Source of the DNA: Bimastos eiseni
Taxonomy: Eukaryota; Annelida; Clitellata; Crassiclitellata; Lumbricidae
Direction of reading: 5' to 3'
Assembly (NCBI GenBank): GCA_959347315.1
Contig: OY365813.1
Coordinates: 13,157,891-13,221,890 of the forward strand
DNA length: 64,000 nucleotides
Shown: one piece after another, positions 36,365 through 47,700 of the stretch
Layout of the letters: every line of letters starts with the position of its first letter
Numbering within the stretch: position 1 is the first letter of the stretch
The notes under the pieces: model-generated
Seen by the model: the letters and a program-made list of their open reading frames with translations, nothing else
Told to the model about the DNA's origin: nothing
Databases searched by the model: none
Position numbers and translations under genes: made by a program

Positions 36365-37290
36365 TACAGCGTTTATTGTTGTAACGACTGCTGTTATCGC
36401 TGTTACGATTGCTGTTAATGCTGCTAGGATTGCTGTTACTGCTGTTACGATAGCTGTTACGTTTCCTGTTATTGCTGTTACGATTGCTGGTTACGATTGC
36501 TGTTACATTTCCTGTTACTGCTGTAACGATTACTGGTTATGATTGCTGTTGCGATAGATGCTAAGACATCTGTTACGATTGCTGTAACAACTTCTGTTAC
36601 GAAAGCTGTTGCGATTGCTGGTACGTTTGCTGTTACGATGGTTTTTACGATTGTTGTTGCGATTGCTGTTACGATTGCTCTTACAACTGCTGCCACGATA
36701 GCTGTTACAATTGCTGTTGCTATTGTTGTCACGATTGCTGTTACGTTTCCTGTTATTGCTGTTACGATTGCTGGTTACGATTGCTGTTGCGATTTCTGTT
36801 ACGATTGCTGCTACGGTTGAGGGCAAATGGAGGAAAGAAAGGGTGAGGTATAGACTCGCCCTCACTTTCCTAAATTTGCCGTATATTTTGCCAACTAGCG
36901 AGTCAAGCAACTAATTTTGAGAAACACCGTGTATATTGCGCCATCTAGCGAATCGAATCCAACTAATTTTTTGTTGTTACGATTGCCATTACGATAGCTG
37001 CTACGATAGCTGTTACGATTATTGTTGCATTTCCTGTTATTGCTGTTTGCGATTGAGGTTACCTTTGAGGGGAAATGGAGGATAGATAGGATGAGGGTAT
37101 AAACTCAGCCTCCCTTTCCTCCAGTTGCTCTTTGTATTGGACCACCTAGCGATTCAAACTGAACTAATTTTGCCAAAAACCGTGTATATTGCGCTACCTA
37201 GCGCATCGAATGCAAGTAATTTTGCTGTTATGATTGCTGTTACGAATGCTTTTGCGTTTGATATTACGATTGCTGCTACTTTTGCTGTCA
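36365..37290 (+). repeat. GCTGTTACGATT array with interspersed cassettes
   Basis: Many 12-15 bp units GCTGTTACGATT and variants (36.37-36.81, 36.97-37.06, 37.22-37.29 kb). They are interrupted by short GGAGGAAAG / CTTTCCTCC hairpin-like pieces and by a recurring block with GCGCCA.CTAGCGAATCGAA and AACTAATTTT. V/T/I-rich frames are artefacts. Confidence 0.9.
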
Positions 37291-37469
37291 CGTTTGGAGG
37301 AAAGGGAGGAAGAGAGCGTATTGAGAAAGGGAGGGTGATGGCAAATGTCACCCTTACTTTCGTCCAGCTGCCGTATCTGTGGCGCCAACTAGCCAATAGA
37401 TGAACCAATTTTAATACGTTAAATAAACACCGTATAAATGGCGCCACTTATCAAATCGAAATGAACTAA

Positions 37470-37930
37470 TTCCTAACTCTCCTTTTCCAACATATGTTCT
37501 CTTCCTCCCCTTCCTCCATTTACTCTCTTCCTCCTTTTCCTTCATTTGCTCTCTTCCTCCCTTTCCTCCATAAGTCATTTACTCTCTTCCTCTTTCCTCC
37601 ACTTGCTCTCACCCTCCATTTCCTCCATTTTGCGCTCTTTCTCCCCTTATGCTATTTGCTCTCGTTCCTCCATGTTGTTCTTTTTCTCCCCTTCCTCTAT
37701 TTTGCTCTCTACCTCCCGTTCCTCCATGTCGCTCTCACCCTCCCATCCTTCCATTTGCCATCTTCCTCTCTTTCCTCCACTTGCTCTCACCCTCCCTTTC
37801 CTCCATATGCTCTCTTCCTCCCTCTCCTCCCTTTTGCCATCACCATTCATTTCCTCCATTTGCCCTCACCCTCCTTTTCCTTAATATGCTCTCTTTCTCC
37901 CTTTCCTCCGGTTTGCTCTCTTCTTTTTTA
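37470..37930 (+). repeat. Pyrimidine-strand minisatellite (right arm, inverted to the left arm)
   Basis: CTCTTCCTCCCTTTCCTCCA with TTTGCT spacers, the reverse complement of the unit at 35656-36330. With the left arm it makes a long imperfect inverted arrangement around the GCTGTTACGATT array. Confidence 0.93.
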
Positions 37931-40507
37931 GAAATACTCGTGGTTGTTGTGTTCTTGTCTTATATTAAGATACACAGCATAGAGAAGCACTGCTGCACAG
38001 TATTATTCTTGGCATATTGCCCCAGTACCTTTTACTAAAAGTCGGATGAGCAAGCCCACGGCATAGGCCGAGTTTAAGTTTATTTAACAACGCATCCAAG
38101 GCAAGGTGATATGCGGGTCCATAGGCGCAGACTTGGTCCTGGGTTTACTATATGGAGAAACAGGTCGAAAAGAGGGTTTGAGGGACAGGTCGAAAATGTC
38201 AATTCCCAAACATGGATATGCAGCAAAAAAGATTAGCAGCGGAAAACACTGGTCTATTGACACAGACTTACTGCCCCTTGTGGTTGCTGGCTGCTCGGGG
38301 ACGCCTTCTGAGGTTACATTGCCAATTCTACTTCCGGTCCTACTCCATATTCTAAGGGGCATTTTCCCTGCAATCGCCGGCTTCGCCTTATGCACGGAGT
38401 CAAGGCTTCTCACCCATATGCTCCTGTCGGCTCTATATCAACACCAAACATAGTGAGGGCCCAGAGTACACCACAGGATTACCTCGTGCCAGATTGAACA
38501 TAGTATCCGTGAGCTCGAGGCTGACTGTGGTGATCATCCGCTGAGCGGATGAAGCACCTGGGCTGGGATGGTCCCTACGACCAGACAGATAACGCTCTTC
38601 TCGATAGGGCTCCTCACTACGACCTCGTCATTGTCCACCTTCTTCATGTATATTAGGCAAAGACATAGATCTATTCTCAACGGCCAACAGCTTCTATTAC
38701 TCTTGCCTAATGCTCAGATGTTTTATTAGCTCTCATTTGTTTTTATTTATGGCCAGTTGATTATTCAAGAGTTCAATGTAGTGCGTTATTTCAACAACAA
38801 AAAACAGTCTTTATTCAAAATACAATTAATCTACAGCTGCCCGCTGAAGGTCTACATTCAGTAGTCATAATTAGATTGCTAGCAATCTTAAGTTTCTAAT
38901 TTGCTAAAAATCGGGCAACTCCATAGAACCATACTAATTCGTTACTTATGCAATGTCAGACTGTACCTAGAACTTTACTGAACTAATTCGTTCATTACTC
39001 TACACAAAACAACGCTATAAAAACGTACAGCGGCCGAATACCGTCAGCCACACTACACAGTGTTATCGCCAGTTTCTGGGGAAAAGTTAATCAAACTTAT
39101 TTCTATGATCATTCGAAGCTTGCAGACAGCACTTGCACCACGCATGTCTTAATACGTCCCTGTTTAGTTTCGCTACGTTTTTACGCCGAAATTACTCGTA
39201 AAATATCACATTTTTATGAAATTTTACTGACTCGACTTTCGAGAACCTTCCAGATCAAAAGCTAATTCACCAACTGACAAAATGGCCGCTCACGCGTCAC
39301 CTGCACGATAGAAAATAGGTGGCGCCTCAAGCGACTACCTCGGGAGCTTTAGGTTATGCATTAGGCTCAGCAGCGAAGGCTTGAGGAAGACCGTTGCGCA
39401 GGGGCATTCGCGCAACACTATTTATGAAATGTTGGGGACATAAGCAGCTTCATCCCCTCCATCTGATATTTTGGAGGGAACTGTACTCTGACGTACCCTC
39501 CTGTAACTACCTAAGTCTCCTCCTCTGTCAATCCAAATCATGGTTTTAGGTTGAGGCAGGCAGTGCTGTTTGAGGCACTATCGCGCAGACTAGTAAACGA
39601 CTATATAGGTCTACATACACGTAACCTATCTTACAGGTCTACTTAGGCTAGGCTTACTTACATACATGCACGCACGCATAAGACCTTCATACATAGCAGC
39701 CTTATACAAAGGGCTAACAGTTTACATAACCGGACCTTGAACTGTGGACTATCCTTAGGGCAATCTTTCTGACTCGAGTCACTCGACGCAGCACTCGTGG
39801 ATAAATTGGTGCCCTGCGCTTGACTTCCGAGTCGCGCTTAGCCTAATTGGAAGTCTGGAAATTACCTTTTTTACGATTAAGCCTAGGGCCCATCAATAGG
39901 CCTATGTCACGGACTCAAACACAAGTTGTATTTTTGTACCTCTCCTCCTCCCTCTGTACGTTGCACTGCACACATTTCGTGGACCTCCTTCTACATGCGT
40001 ACGTACATTTGAGCTCTCCTCCCCCCCCCTTTGTAACGAATTAATTTGCTAAAGACATCTAGGGCTCTAGGCCTATAAGACACTGATTTTACCACGGACT
40101 ATTTTTGTTAAGCATCATATTTAACAGTTTAAATTTGTTAACTGCTATGAAGAAATAAAACACTAAAAACACTTGCATTTTTAAAGTTTTAATGCTACAT
40201 ATTCTAATTGATTAAGCAGGTATATAGTCTGTGACTGGGTTGAGTTCTGATTTCAGTATTCCGTATTAAGTACGTCATAATTAGACAATTATATATGCGT
40301 GTGTACATATTTTCTGGACCCCTTCCCACCATACGCACCTGTGCGCAAAATGGGCGAAAGTCCAACTCTCCATCCCCTAGCTGCGTACGTAATATGTGAG
40401 CGGCCCCTCTAGCTCGAATAGTATGCTGAAAAGCCTGCTATAGTTGTTGGATGCGTTTTGCCATGTGCGTAGACCTATATAGCAAATAATATGAGCTTAC
40501 AACGTTC
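37931..40507. other. Intergenic stretch without recognised protein gene
   Basis: Overlapping frames at 38084-38453 on both strands reach about 115 codons but match nothing I know; this block may be a decayed mobile-element remnant. A TATAAAA motif at about 39017 precedes a more CpG-rich stretch (39.03-39.35 kb) that could be a promoter, yet no convincing exon follows on either strand. The remainder looks like non-coding AT-rich DNA. Confidence 0.45.
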
Positions 40508-40579
40508 GGCCCGTTGGTCTAGGGGCATGATTCTCGCTTTGGGTGCGAGAGGTCCCGGGTTCAAATCCCGGACGGGCCC
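40508..40579 (+). tRNA. tRNA-Pro (TGG anticodon)
   Basis: A complete 72-nt cloverleaf. The acceptor stem GGCCCGT pairs with ACGGGCC and the discriminator is C. The anticodon arm CTCGC-TTTGGGT-GCGAG gives anticodon TGG (40540-40542). The T arm CCGGG-TTCAAAT-CCCGG is intact and there is no intron. A run of T's begins about 4 bases after the gene (40584), as expected for RNA polymerase III termination. It reads CCA codons, and others by wobble. Confidence 0.97.
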
Positions 40580-40593
40580 GACGTTTTTTTTTA
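40580..40593 (+). terminator. Pol III T-run after tRNA-Pro(TGG)
   Basis: Nine consecutive T's starting at about 40584, just downstream of the tRNA. Confidence 0.75.
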
Positions 40594-40792
40594 TAGATAC
40601 CGCATTTCTTTCTAGCGACAGAGATTATTTATTTAAGATAGCTGAGTATTTATTGATTTGATTTAGTCCGATCCTTATTGAAGTAAGCAATTTTAAAAGG
40701 ACCTTTTTCTCCTAATAAATGTCCTTTTACTGTAGTAAAATATGTAAAGGGTTATAAGCCCTAAGTGTATTGCAACACTTCATTTCGTGTGT

Positions 40793-40864
40793 GGCCCGTT
40801 GGTCTAGGGGTATGATTCTCGCTTCGGGTGCGAGAGGTCCCGGGTTCAATTCCCGGACGGGCCC
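40793..40864 (+). tRNA. tRNA-Pro (CGG anticodon)
   Basis: A 72-nt cloverleaf nearly identical to its neighbour 214 bp upstream. The acceptor stem GGCCCGT/ACGGGCC has discriminator C. The anticodon arm CTCGC-TTCGGGT-GCGAG gives anticodon CGG. The T arm CCGGG-TTCAATT-CCCGG is intact. The two genes differ at only about four positions, so this isoacceptor pair looks like a local tandem duplication followed by an anticodon change. A TTTT follows after about 10 bases. Confidence 0.97.
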
Positions 40865-41798
40865 TAAGATTGGTTTTGTGCTGCAACCATTTCTAATATA
40901 AACGTTTTATAAGACTGGCATTCGATTGCAAACTCTGGCTTTCCGTAACACTGAATAGTTTGTTAGATCCCATTTGTCCCTACTGTGTGATGATGACATA
41001 TTTTGTCGTCCTAATAGAATTCATGTTAATACTAGTAAGCCAAATTATTTATACCTATTTACATCTGACTTATCGTCATATCTTTCTCGATCTTGGCTTC
41101 ATATTTGAAATGCTGCTGTCACTCATTGGGTTATGTTGCACCAACTTTTGGATTGGACTCTCAAAACCAAAAGGTTTGTCAATCACAATCCTATTCAAAC
41201 TTCTAAAACGCCACTCGAAAATAATGCGCAGGGCACCAGCTTGTCAACCAGCAATTTGCGTGGCATACTATTGTATAAGTCTGTGTGTCTGAGTAAAGTT
41301 AGCACATTGTGTATTCTATCAGCGTAGGCTATAAAACTAATTAAAATAACACGTTAACTTATAGGTTCCTTCTGATATTCCTGATTGAAAGACGACTCAC
41401 AAATCGTCAACGATGGACGCCCTGGAAGCCGCCAGATGGCAGTCAAACCAACTTCTTCATTAAATAGGATACATAAATACAGGATTCTATTGGTCACATC
41501 TTCAAAGCCCAACCCTAATTATTTATAACAGTCTTTAACAGACTATTATATTCTTATTGACTCACTACAGATAAAATTTAAAAAAAAACTCCACAATTTC
41601 AATGAATTTTCCTCAGAATATGAAGGAGTGTCACGCGTTGTTGGACGTATTGTTTCAAGGCGGCATGCAACGGAAGTACGGTTGCATTTAAAGCACCTCG
41701 TTTACATATTGATATTCATTTGCATATTCAAACACTCATTTACATATTAAGTCAAGTCGTCACAAGGTGTTTGTTGTGGTAGTTTTGACACCGAGTTA
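40865..41798. other. Intergenic, upstream of the MEIOC homologue
   Basis: A 110-codon frame at 40960-41292 is rich in hydrophobic residues but has no family match and overlaps a dispersed fragment (AACTTCTAAAACGCCACTCG) also present near 31715, so I do not call it a gene. The last few hundred bases probably contain the promoter and 5' UTR of the MEIOC gene. TTTACATATT / TTTGCATATT repeats at 41700-41750 include an octamer-like ATTTGCAT. Confidence 0.4.
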
Positions 41799-44700
41799 AT
41801 GGCGTTGTCTCCCGGTGGACCACTGGAGGAAGCTGAAGAAGACGACCAGCCCTCAGAAACCCCGGCAAAGTCCTCGTCTACCGCCGGACCCAGTCTCTCT
41901 TCGAAAGCACCCGTGGAACAGCTTTTGGTGAGCGGGACGGTTCAGTTTGACGTTAGTCAGGTTTTGTGTTTATTTTCCTTGGTTTCCAGTTTTGTTATGA
42001 TAATAACAATAACTAATGCGGAAAGACGATTATTCTAAAATCAATGGTTACACCAAGACGGCATTTCGCCTTGGGTCTCAGTAGTGTGACTACGTTAGAA
42101 GTTTGAGTTGCGAGTTTTGATACAGTTTTGGTTTTAGAATGTAGGCGCCAGTTATTCCGTGGGTTCGACGGGTTTTGCTAACAGCTGATGCGGAGGCGAG
42201 GCTGTGTAACAGCTGGGACGAAACACGCCAGTGACGGTTGGGGCGAAATTTACTATCAAAAACGTCACCGATTTAGTTGCTTTTTTGTCGTGAGGAAAGA
42301 ACGTTGCTTGTGTTCTTAGCCGTTTTAGACGCAGAATTTTTTTACGAAATGGGTTTTGTATGTTGCGGAAATACTGCGAGCTGTTCATGGCCATAGAATC
42401 GCCGGATAAAAAAACGTATGCTGAAGTCAGTGACTCGATGAGAAAATATATTCAGAGTAAATACTCTGTTGAAGACTTTAACACCAGCAGTTTAAATTTG
42501 CTTATTCAGTTACCCACCGGTTGGTATCATTGCAATGTAGGTTTGCAGGTTATGTCTCAGTGTCTAAGAGCTGATGTTATCCCACTACTGGTCATTCCTA
42601 TAGGTCTTTCCAGAAGAGCCACCACTACTTAGTGACTTACGGTTTAAAATGGAAATGAACTGAAATTACAGTAAGCAAATCTTTCTCAGGCCATCCTCTA
42701 TTTTGTCTGTAAATAAGTAATTAACTATATTCAAAATGAAGGAGTCGTGCTGCTGACTATGGCTCAAGACGAACCGACTACCGTTTTTTTTCTTTTCAGC
42801 GTCCGCAGTTGAACTTTGGTGCAGCTCCATTTATGCCAATACCCTGTTTCACACCCACAGCCAACGACCCGTTTACTAGGCCAGGTCACAGCATAGGTCG
42901 TATTAGTACAACAGAGACAACGCCAGACAATTCAACAACAATCTGTTCTCAGGACAACCGCGATGACTGGAACCTTTCCCGAAATACAACATTTGATGCA
43001 ACTGGTTCCTGTGCTAAGCAACCCGAGACTGGTTCCTTGATGGCCTACCAAGTAGTTCCTTGGCCAGCAAAAGCCAGCAGTGGGGAAACAGGTTGTCTTG
43101 AATCTGTTTTCAAGGCGACTACACAGCAACAAGGTGGTTGGAATACGCTGCAGGTTAGTTTTTTGGACAATTGTTTGATTAAGGTGTGGTGAAATGCGAT
43201 GAGGTTAGGTGTATATAGGTAATTTACTGGTAATTGCTATTAATGTTGGGTGTGGTGCTCTTGCAGATCTAAAAAGGTATGAACTGTGGTAGATTGAAAC
43301 TATTTATTGAGTCTTTGATGGACCAGAACAACTTGTCATACTCGTCATATATTGTCAGCAATGGATTAAGTTTCCTTGCATAATATACTGACTAAGCGTT
43401 TCTATGTTTATGGTATTTCAGCTAATCCTAATCTATTGTTTGACCAGGGTGGGCTGGAGCACTTCTTAGTAGGCAATCTTGAAGGGTCGTTATATAAAAT
43501 TGCTGCAATATAATAAGGATAATAATGTGAGGCTGGAGTAGTATCGTAACGCATCTATTTCAATTACTGCCGCAAAATAAAAAATTCAAAATCTGTGTCT
43601 CTTGTCAATAGGGCAGGCTAGGTTAAACCCTGAGCAGTTGGAGATACCTGAATATATTGCATTGAATTGGAGACTTTGCCTCTGCTCGTACTCTGGTAGT
43701 GCCAGTCCATCAAGAGCCTGGATTAAGGAGGAGGGCAACACTAATGATCTTTCTTATCAAACTGTAAAAAAACACTTAAATGGAAATTAAATGATATCTT
43801 GTGCTTTGAACTAATTCCTCTAATACATAAAATTCTTGCTGTTAAACTTGAGTAATAATATGGTTTATTCTTCTGTTTCACTCTAAGGAAAAAAGAGAAT
43901 GGAAGACATTACTCTTTCCAGAAGGTGGAAATGTCAAGCCGTTTTCTAGTGAAACATCTGCAAGTTCCTGGTCGTCTCTTTTCCCAACTGCAGGCAACCC
44001 CAACCCCAGTCAAGGGTTTGGTAGCTGGTATCCACAAAAGAACGATTACAGCATTCTGTATGAAATGCCTTACATGGTAATCCTATTACTTCCATACAAT
44101 TTCAGTCTGTTACATGTAATCAGTGGTTGTAATCAGTGGTTTTAATCAGTGGTTGAGGTTCTACAGAATTTTAAATTATGTGCGAGTAAAAAACAAAAAA
44201 GATGCCAACAAAATTTTCAATGTGACTGTTTTATGCACTTCTTGAAAGTGGATTTTATGCCTAGCTTCCTGTTAGAGGTCATAGTCGTGTCCTGTGACAC
44301 TGTACCATCATGTATGTGCATTGTACACATGAATGTAATGTCTCACAATGGGTGTATGTGCTTGTGTGTGTGCTACATCCCTCTGCACGGCCTTAAGTAT
44401 GCATACATAAGGTCCTTAGCAAGAAATAAAGTGTTGGGTGTCCAAAGGCATTCCGACTTTGAAGTCGTAACCGCACAAGAGCGTGAGCATACGAAGCGCA
44501 CATGACCAAAGCGCCAACCATTCGAGTCTTTCGGCAATGCCCCGATACCAGCGGTTCTCAACCGTTTTAGTCCGGCGACCCCCTGAAAATACTTCGAAGA
44601 TTGTGGCTACCTCCAACAATAAAATTGATCAGGTCACTGCCTGCAACACGTTTTTACTACCATGCATTTAACTTCTTACCATTTGACAATCCAAGCACCT

Positions 44701-47700
44701 CAAGTGTAACAGCATGATCAATCATTAATTAAGAGAACAATTTAAAATTTGTTGTTGGTAATAATATAATTAAAATAAAGGCTGTACCGAATGTTCGCTT
44801 TGTATTCGCATCAGAACCGAATAGTGGGCCAAATAGCTATTTGGCATTCGGCCGATTAGTAGTGGTGGGCCGAATACTAATAGTGGTCACGTGACATCTG
44901 TTTCTGCACAAGCAGCGGCTGCTATTTCCAGTGGACTGAAGTAACAGTATCGCAGTGTCAGCTGTCTCATTTCTAAGTTTAGTTAAATTAGTTCCATTTC
45001 TAGTTTACACAGACTGGCAGAAGGATAAAAAATTACATGAGGCTAACTGTTGGCATTTAGTTTATGTATTAAATTTAATGAACTGAAACTTTTGCTCACA
45101 TTATAAATTTTGAAATTTGTAGGTAGATCTATATTGTACACTATTCGTATTCGGCCGAATAGTTGGTCCAATTATTTGTATTCGGCCAAATAGTGAAAAT
45201 CACCTATTTTGGTACAGCCCTAATTAAAATCATACATCATAGTACAAGAAATAAGTAAAGATTAATTTATGTCGGTAAGGTGTAGTAGTTAGCGTAATAA
45301 TCACGATCACGTAATTATTAAATATGATAAACTACGCTGAAAATTGTTTATTTTCAAATTCCTGAAGGTTCCATTCGACCTCTGACAAATCGTAAGGCGA
45401 CTCCCATGGGGGTCGCGACCAACAGGTTGAGAACCACTGCCCTATACTGAATGATCCTTGGGTTTTGTTCACACTAGTAACTTTTTTTGTTTTATTAACA
45501 TCCGTTTACAGACAAGTAGAATCAAAGCAAAATATTCAACTAAGATCAACAGGGAGGATAATCCCCAAGAAGGACCTAGGTCCTGTAGGTGGGCCACCCT
45601 CTTTACACCTGGTAGTTAGACGGAGAGGAGTAGAGTCGATGATTTTGTCTAGTTTTGTTTTACATACTATGATACAAACGCAAATCTGTTAACTTTAGAG
45701 GGAGAAGGAATCAATCACACTTTTGGCAATCTGTCCAATCGTATTTATGCCACAGAAATAATTTCCATCTGTACAAAGGACAGGGTCTGTCATACATGTA
45801 TGTATGTATTTGTGTATGCATTTAATATACAATTATACATGTTTGTATGCATGTACATGTATGTATGTATGTGCAATTACACATGTTTATTTTCAGTGCC
45901 CATAGAAGCGATGCCAGGGAGACCATACACATGTATGACTGTGTGTTTGTTTGTTTTTGTGTGTGTAAAAACACCAAGATGTAACAGGATCTGTAGATCA
46001 GTTTACAGTATCCATCATTACATCTGATGTAACAAAATCTGTAAATCAGATTACAGTATCCATCATTACATCTGGCATAACAAGATGTAACAAAATCTGT
46101 AAATCAGATTACAGTGTCCATCATTACATAAGATGTAACTAGATCAGTAAATTAGATTTACAGTGTCCATCATTACATAAGATGTAACAAAATCTGTAAA
46201 TCAGATTACAGTGTCCATCATTACATAAGATGTAACTAGATCAGTAAATTAGATTTACAGTGTCCATCATTACATAAGATGTAACAAGATCTGTAAATCA
46301 GATTACAGTGTCCATCATTACATATGATCTAAGTTCATCGTGCATCCTCTTCTGTTGGTTTCTGTTGTCTTCTAGTTTCCCGATGCTGCTGCTGCTGCTG
46401 ATTCGGACCCGTTGAGCCAGAGCCACACGAGCGACCAGTTCGGCCTTAACAACAGTTCGTCAAGCGTTGGCTTAGCACTTAACGAACTCGTCACCAAGAT
46501 CATTGAAGATGATGGAGGCATGCACGGCTCTTCCAGTCTCCTCCCTCTCGATGACAGTCTCACTGGGCTGTTGGCTTCCAATGCTTTCCCCCAGAACAGG
46601 TATGGTTCTGGTGTTGGCCAATGTGTTAGATATTTACCACAGTGGGTAAGTCCATGGCAAATGATGCATTCGTCCGGTTAGGTCATGTCTAATGTTGGCT
46701 AGCGTTTGCTCATGGGTAAGGTGAGCTTATTTAAGGCCATGTCGCGTCAAATGGTTCACCAACAAATTGTTCACTAACAATTGGTTCACTGACAAATAGT
46801 TGAGATAAATGGTTCACCAACAATTGGTTCACTAAGAAATAGTTTACAACAAATGTTTCACAGACAAAAGGTTCACTGACAAATAGTTGACAACAAATGG
46901 TTCACAGACAAAAGATTCACAAAAAAAGTTATTATTCCAAAAAAGTTATTATTCGCCCACTGCATTTGTCGTAAACTATTTGTCAGTGAGCCTGTTTTGT
47001 TGGAATAATTTTAGACGATGCGATTACCAGCTATCATGAACACTTTCAAACAACCATGGTTGTTGGTTGCAAAATCTTCATGTTTTTTTTATCTGCTTAG
47101 ATTTTTCAGATGTGACAATTGCAGTGCTTGTTGCTCAATGTAGACTGGCACTCCTTTCGAGGTTGTATGGTTGAAATAAGTCGTGCGAATAACCTATCAG
47201 AATTTTAGTCAAAGACATCACTGGTGTTTAGTTACTGTTCTAGTCAGCAGAACACACACTTGCTGAGGAATTATTTTGTTGATGAATATTTGCACCATTG
47301 AAGCCAGTGTTTGTGAAGTAATTAGAAGTCTGTGTGAATAACTAACTAACTAAGTTGAAAGATCAAATCATTACTAGTGCCTCAGTAGTGTATCTTCTTT
47401 TGTGATTGTAATTGAACATTTATCTAGTACCATTCAGGAGCAACACAGATTTGATGTGCTCTTATGACTGGCTGCCTATTTGATGTCAAATATCAATGCT
47501 TGCGAGATATTAGATCAGTTGGCAAAACAGTGCGTAGTAAACTAGAAAACTGGTCGCCAGTGTTGAGCACACACAACTAAGGCCGTTAACGGATGCCCAG
47601 GTACCCACCCGAGACTGACTACCCTGGCAATGAAATCCATTCTCGAGTACCCGACATTCTGTAAAAATGCGCGATTTTCATGAACATATACCAGAAATGT

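Noticed and set aside
35656..37930. E/R/K-rich, S/P/L-rich, V/T-rich and N/R/S-rich frames up to 190 codons
   Set aside because: All lie on tandem repeats (purine/pyrimidine arms and the GCTGTTACGATT array) and have no splice or start context.
38084..38453. Overlapping 109- and 115-codon frames considered as a gene
   Set aside because: No family match, no splice sites in phase, and comparable frames on both strands; a decayed mobile-element fragment is more likely.
40960..41292. 110-codon hydrophobic frame upstream of MEIOC
   Set aside because: Overlaps a dispersed repeat fragment also present near 31715 and resembles no protein I know.
45978..46326. Regularly spaced repeats resembling a CRISPR array
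   Set aside because: The units are contiguous with no unique spacers, in an intron of an animal gene; it is a minisatellite.
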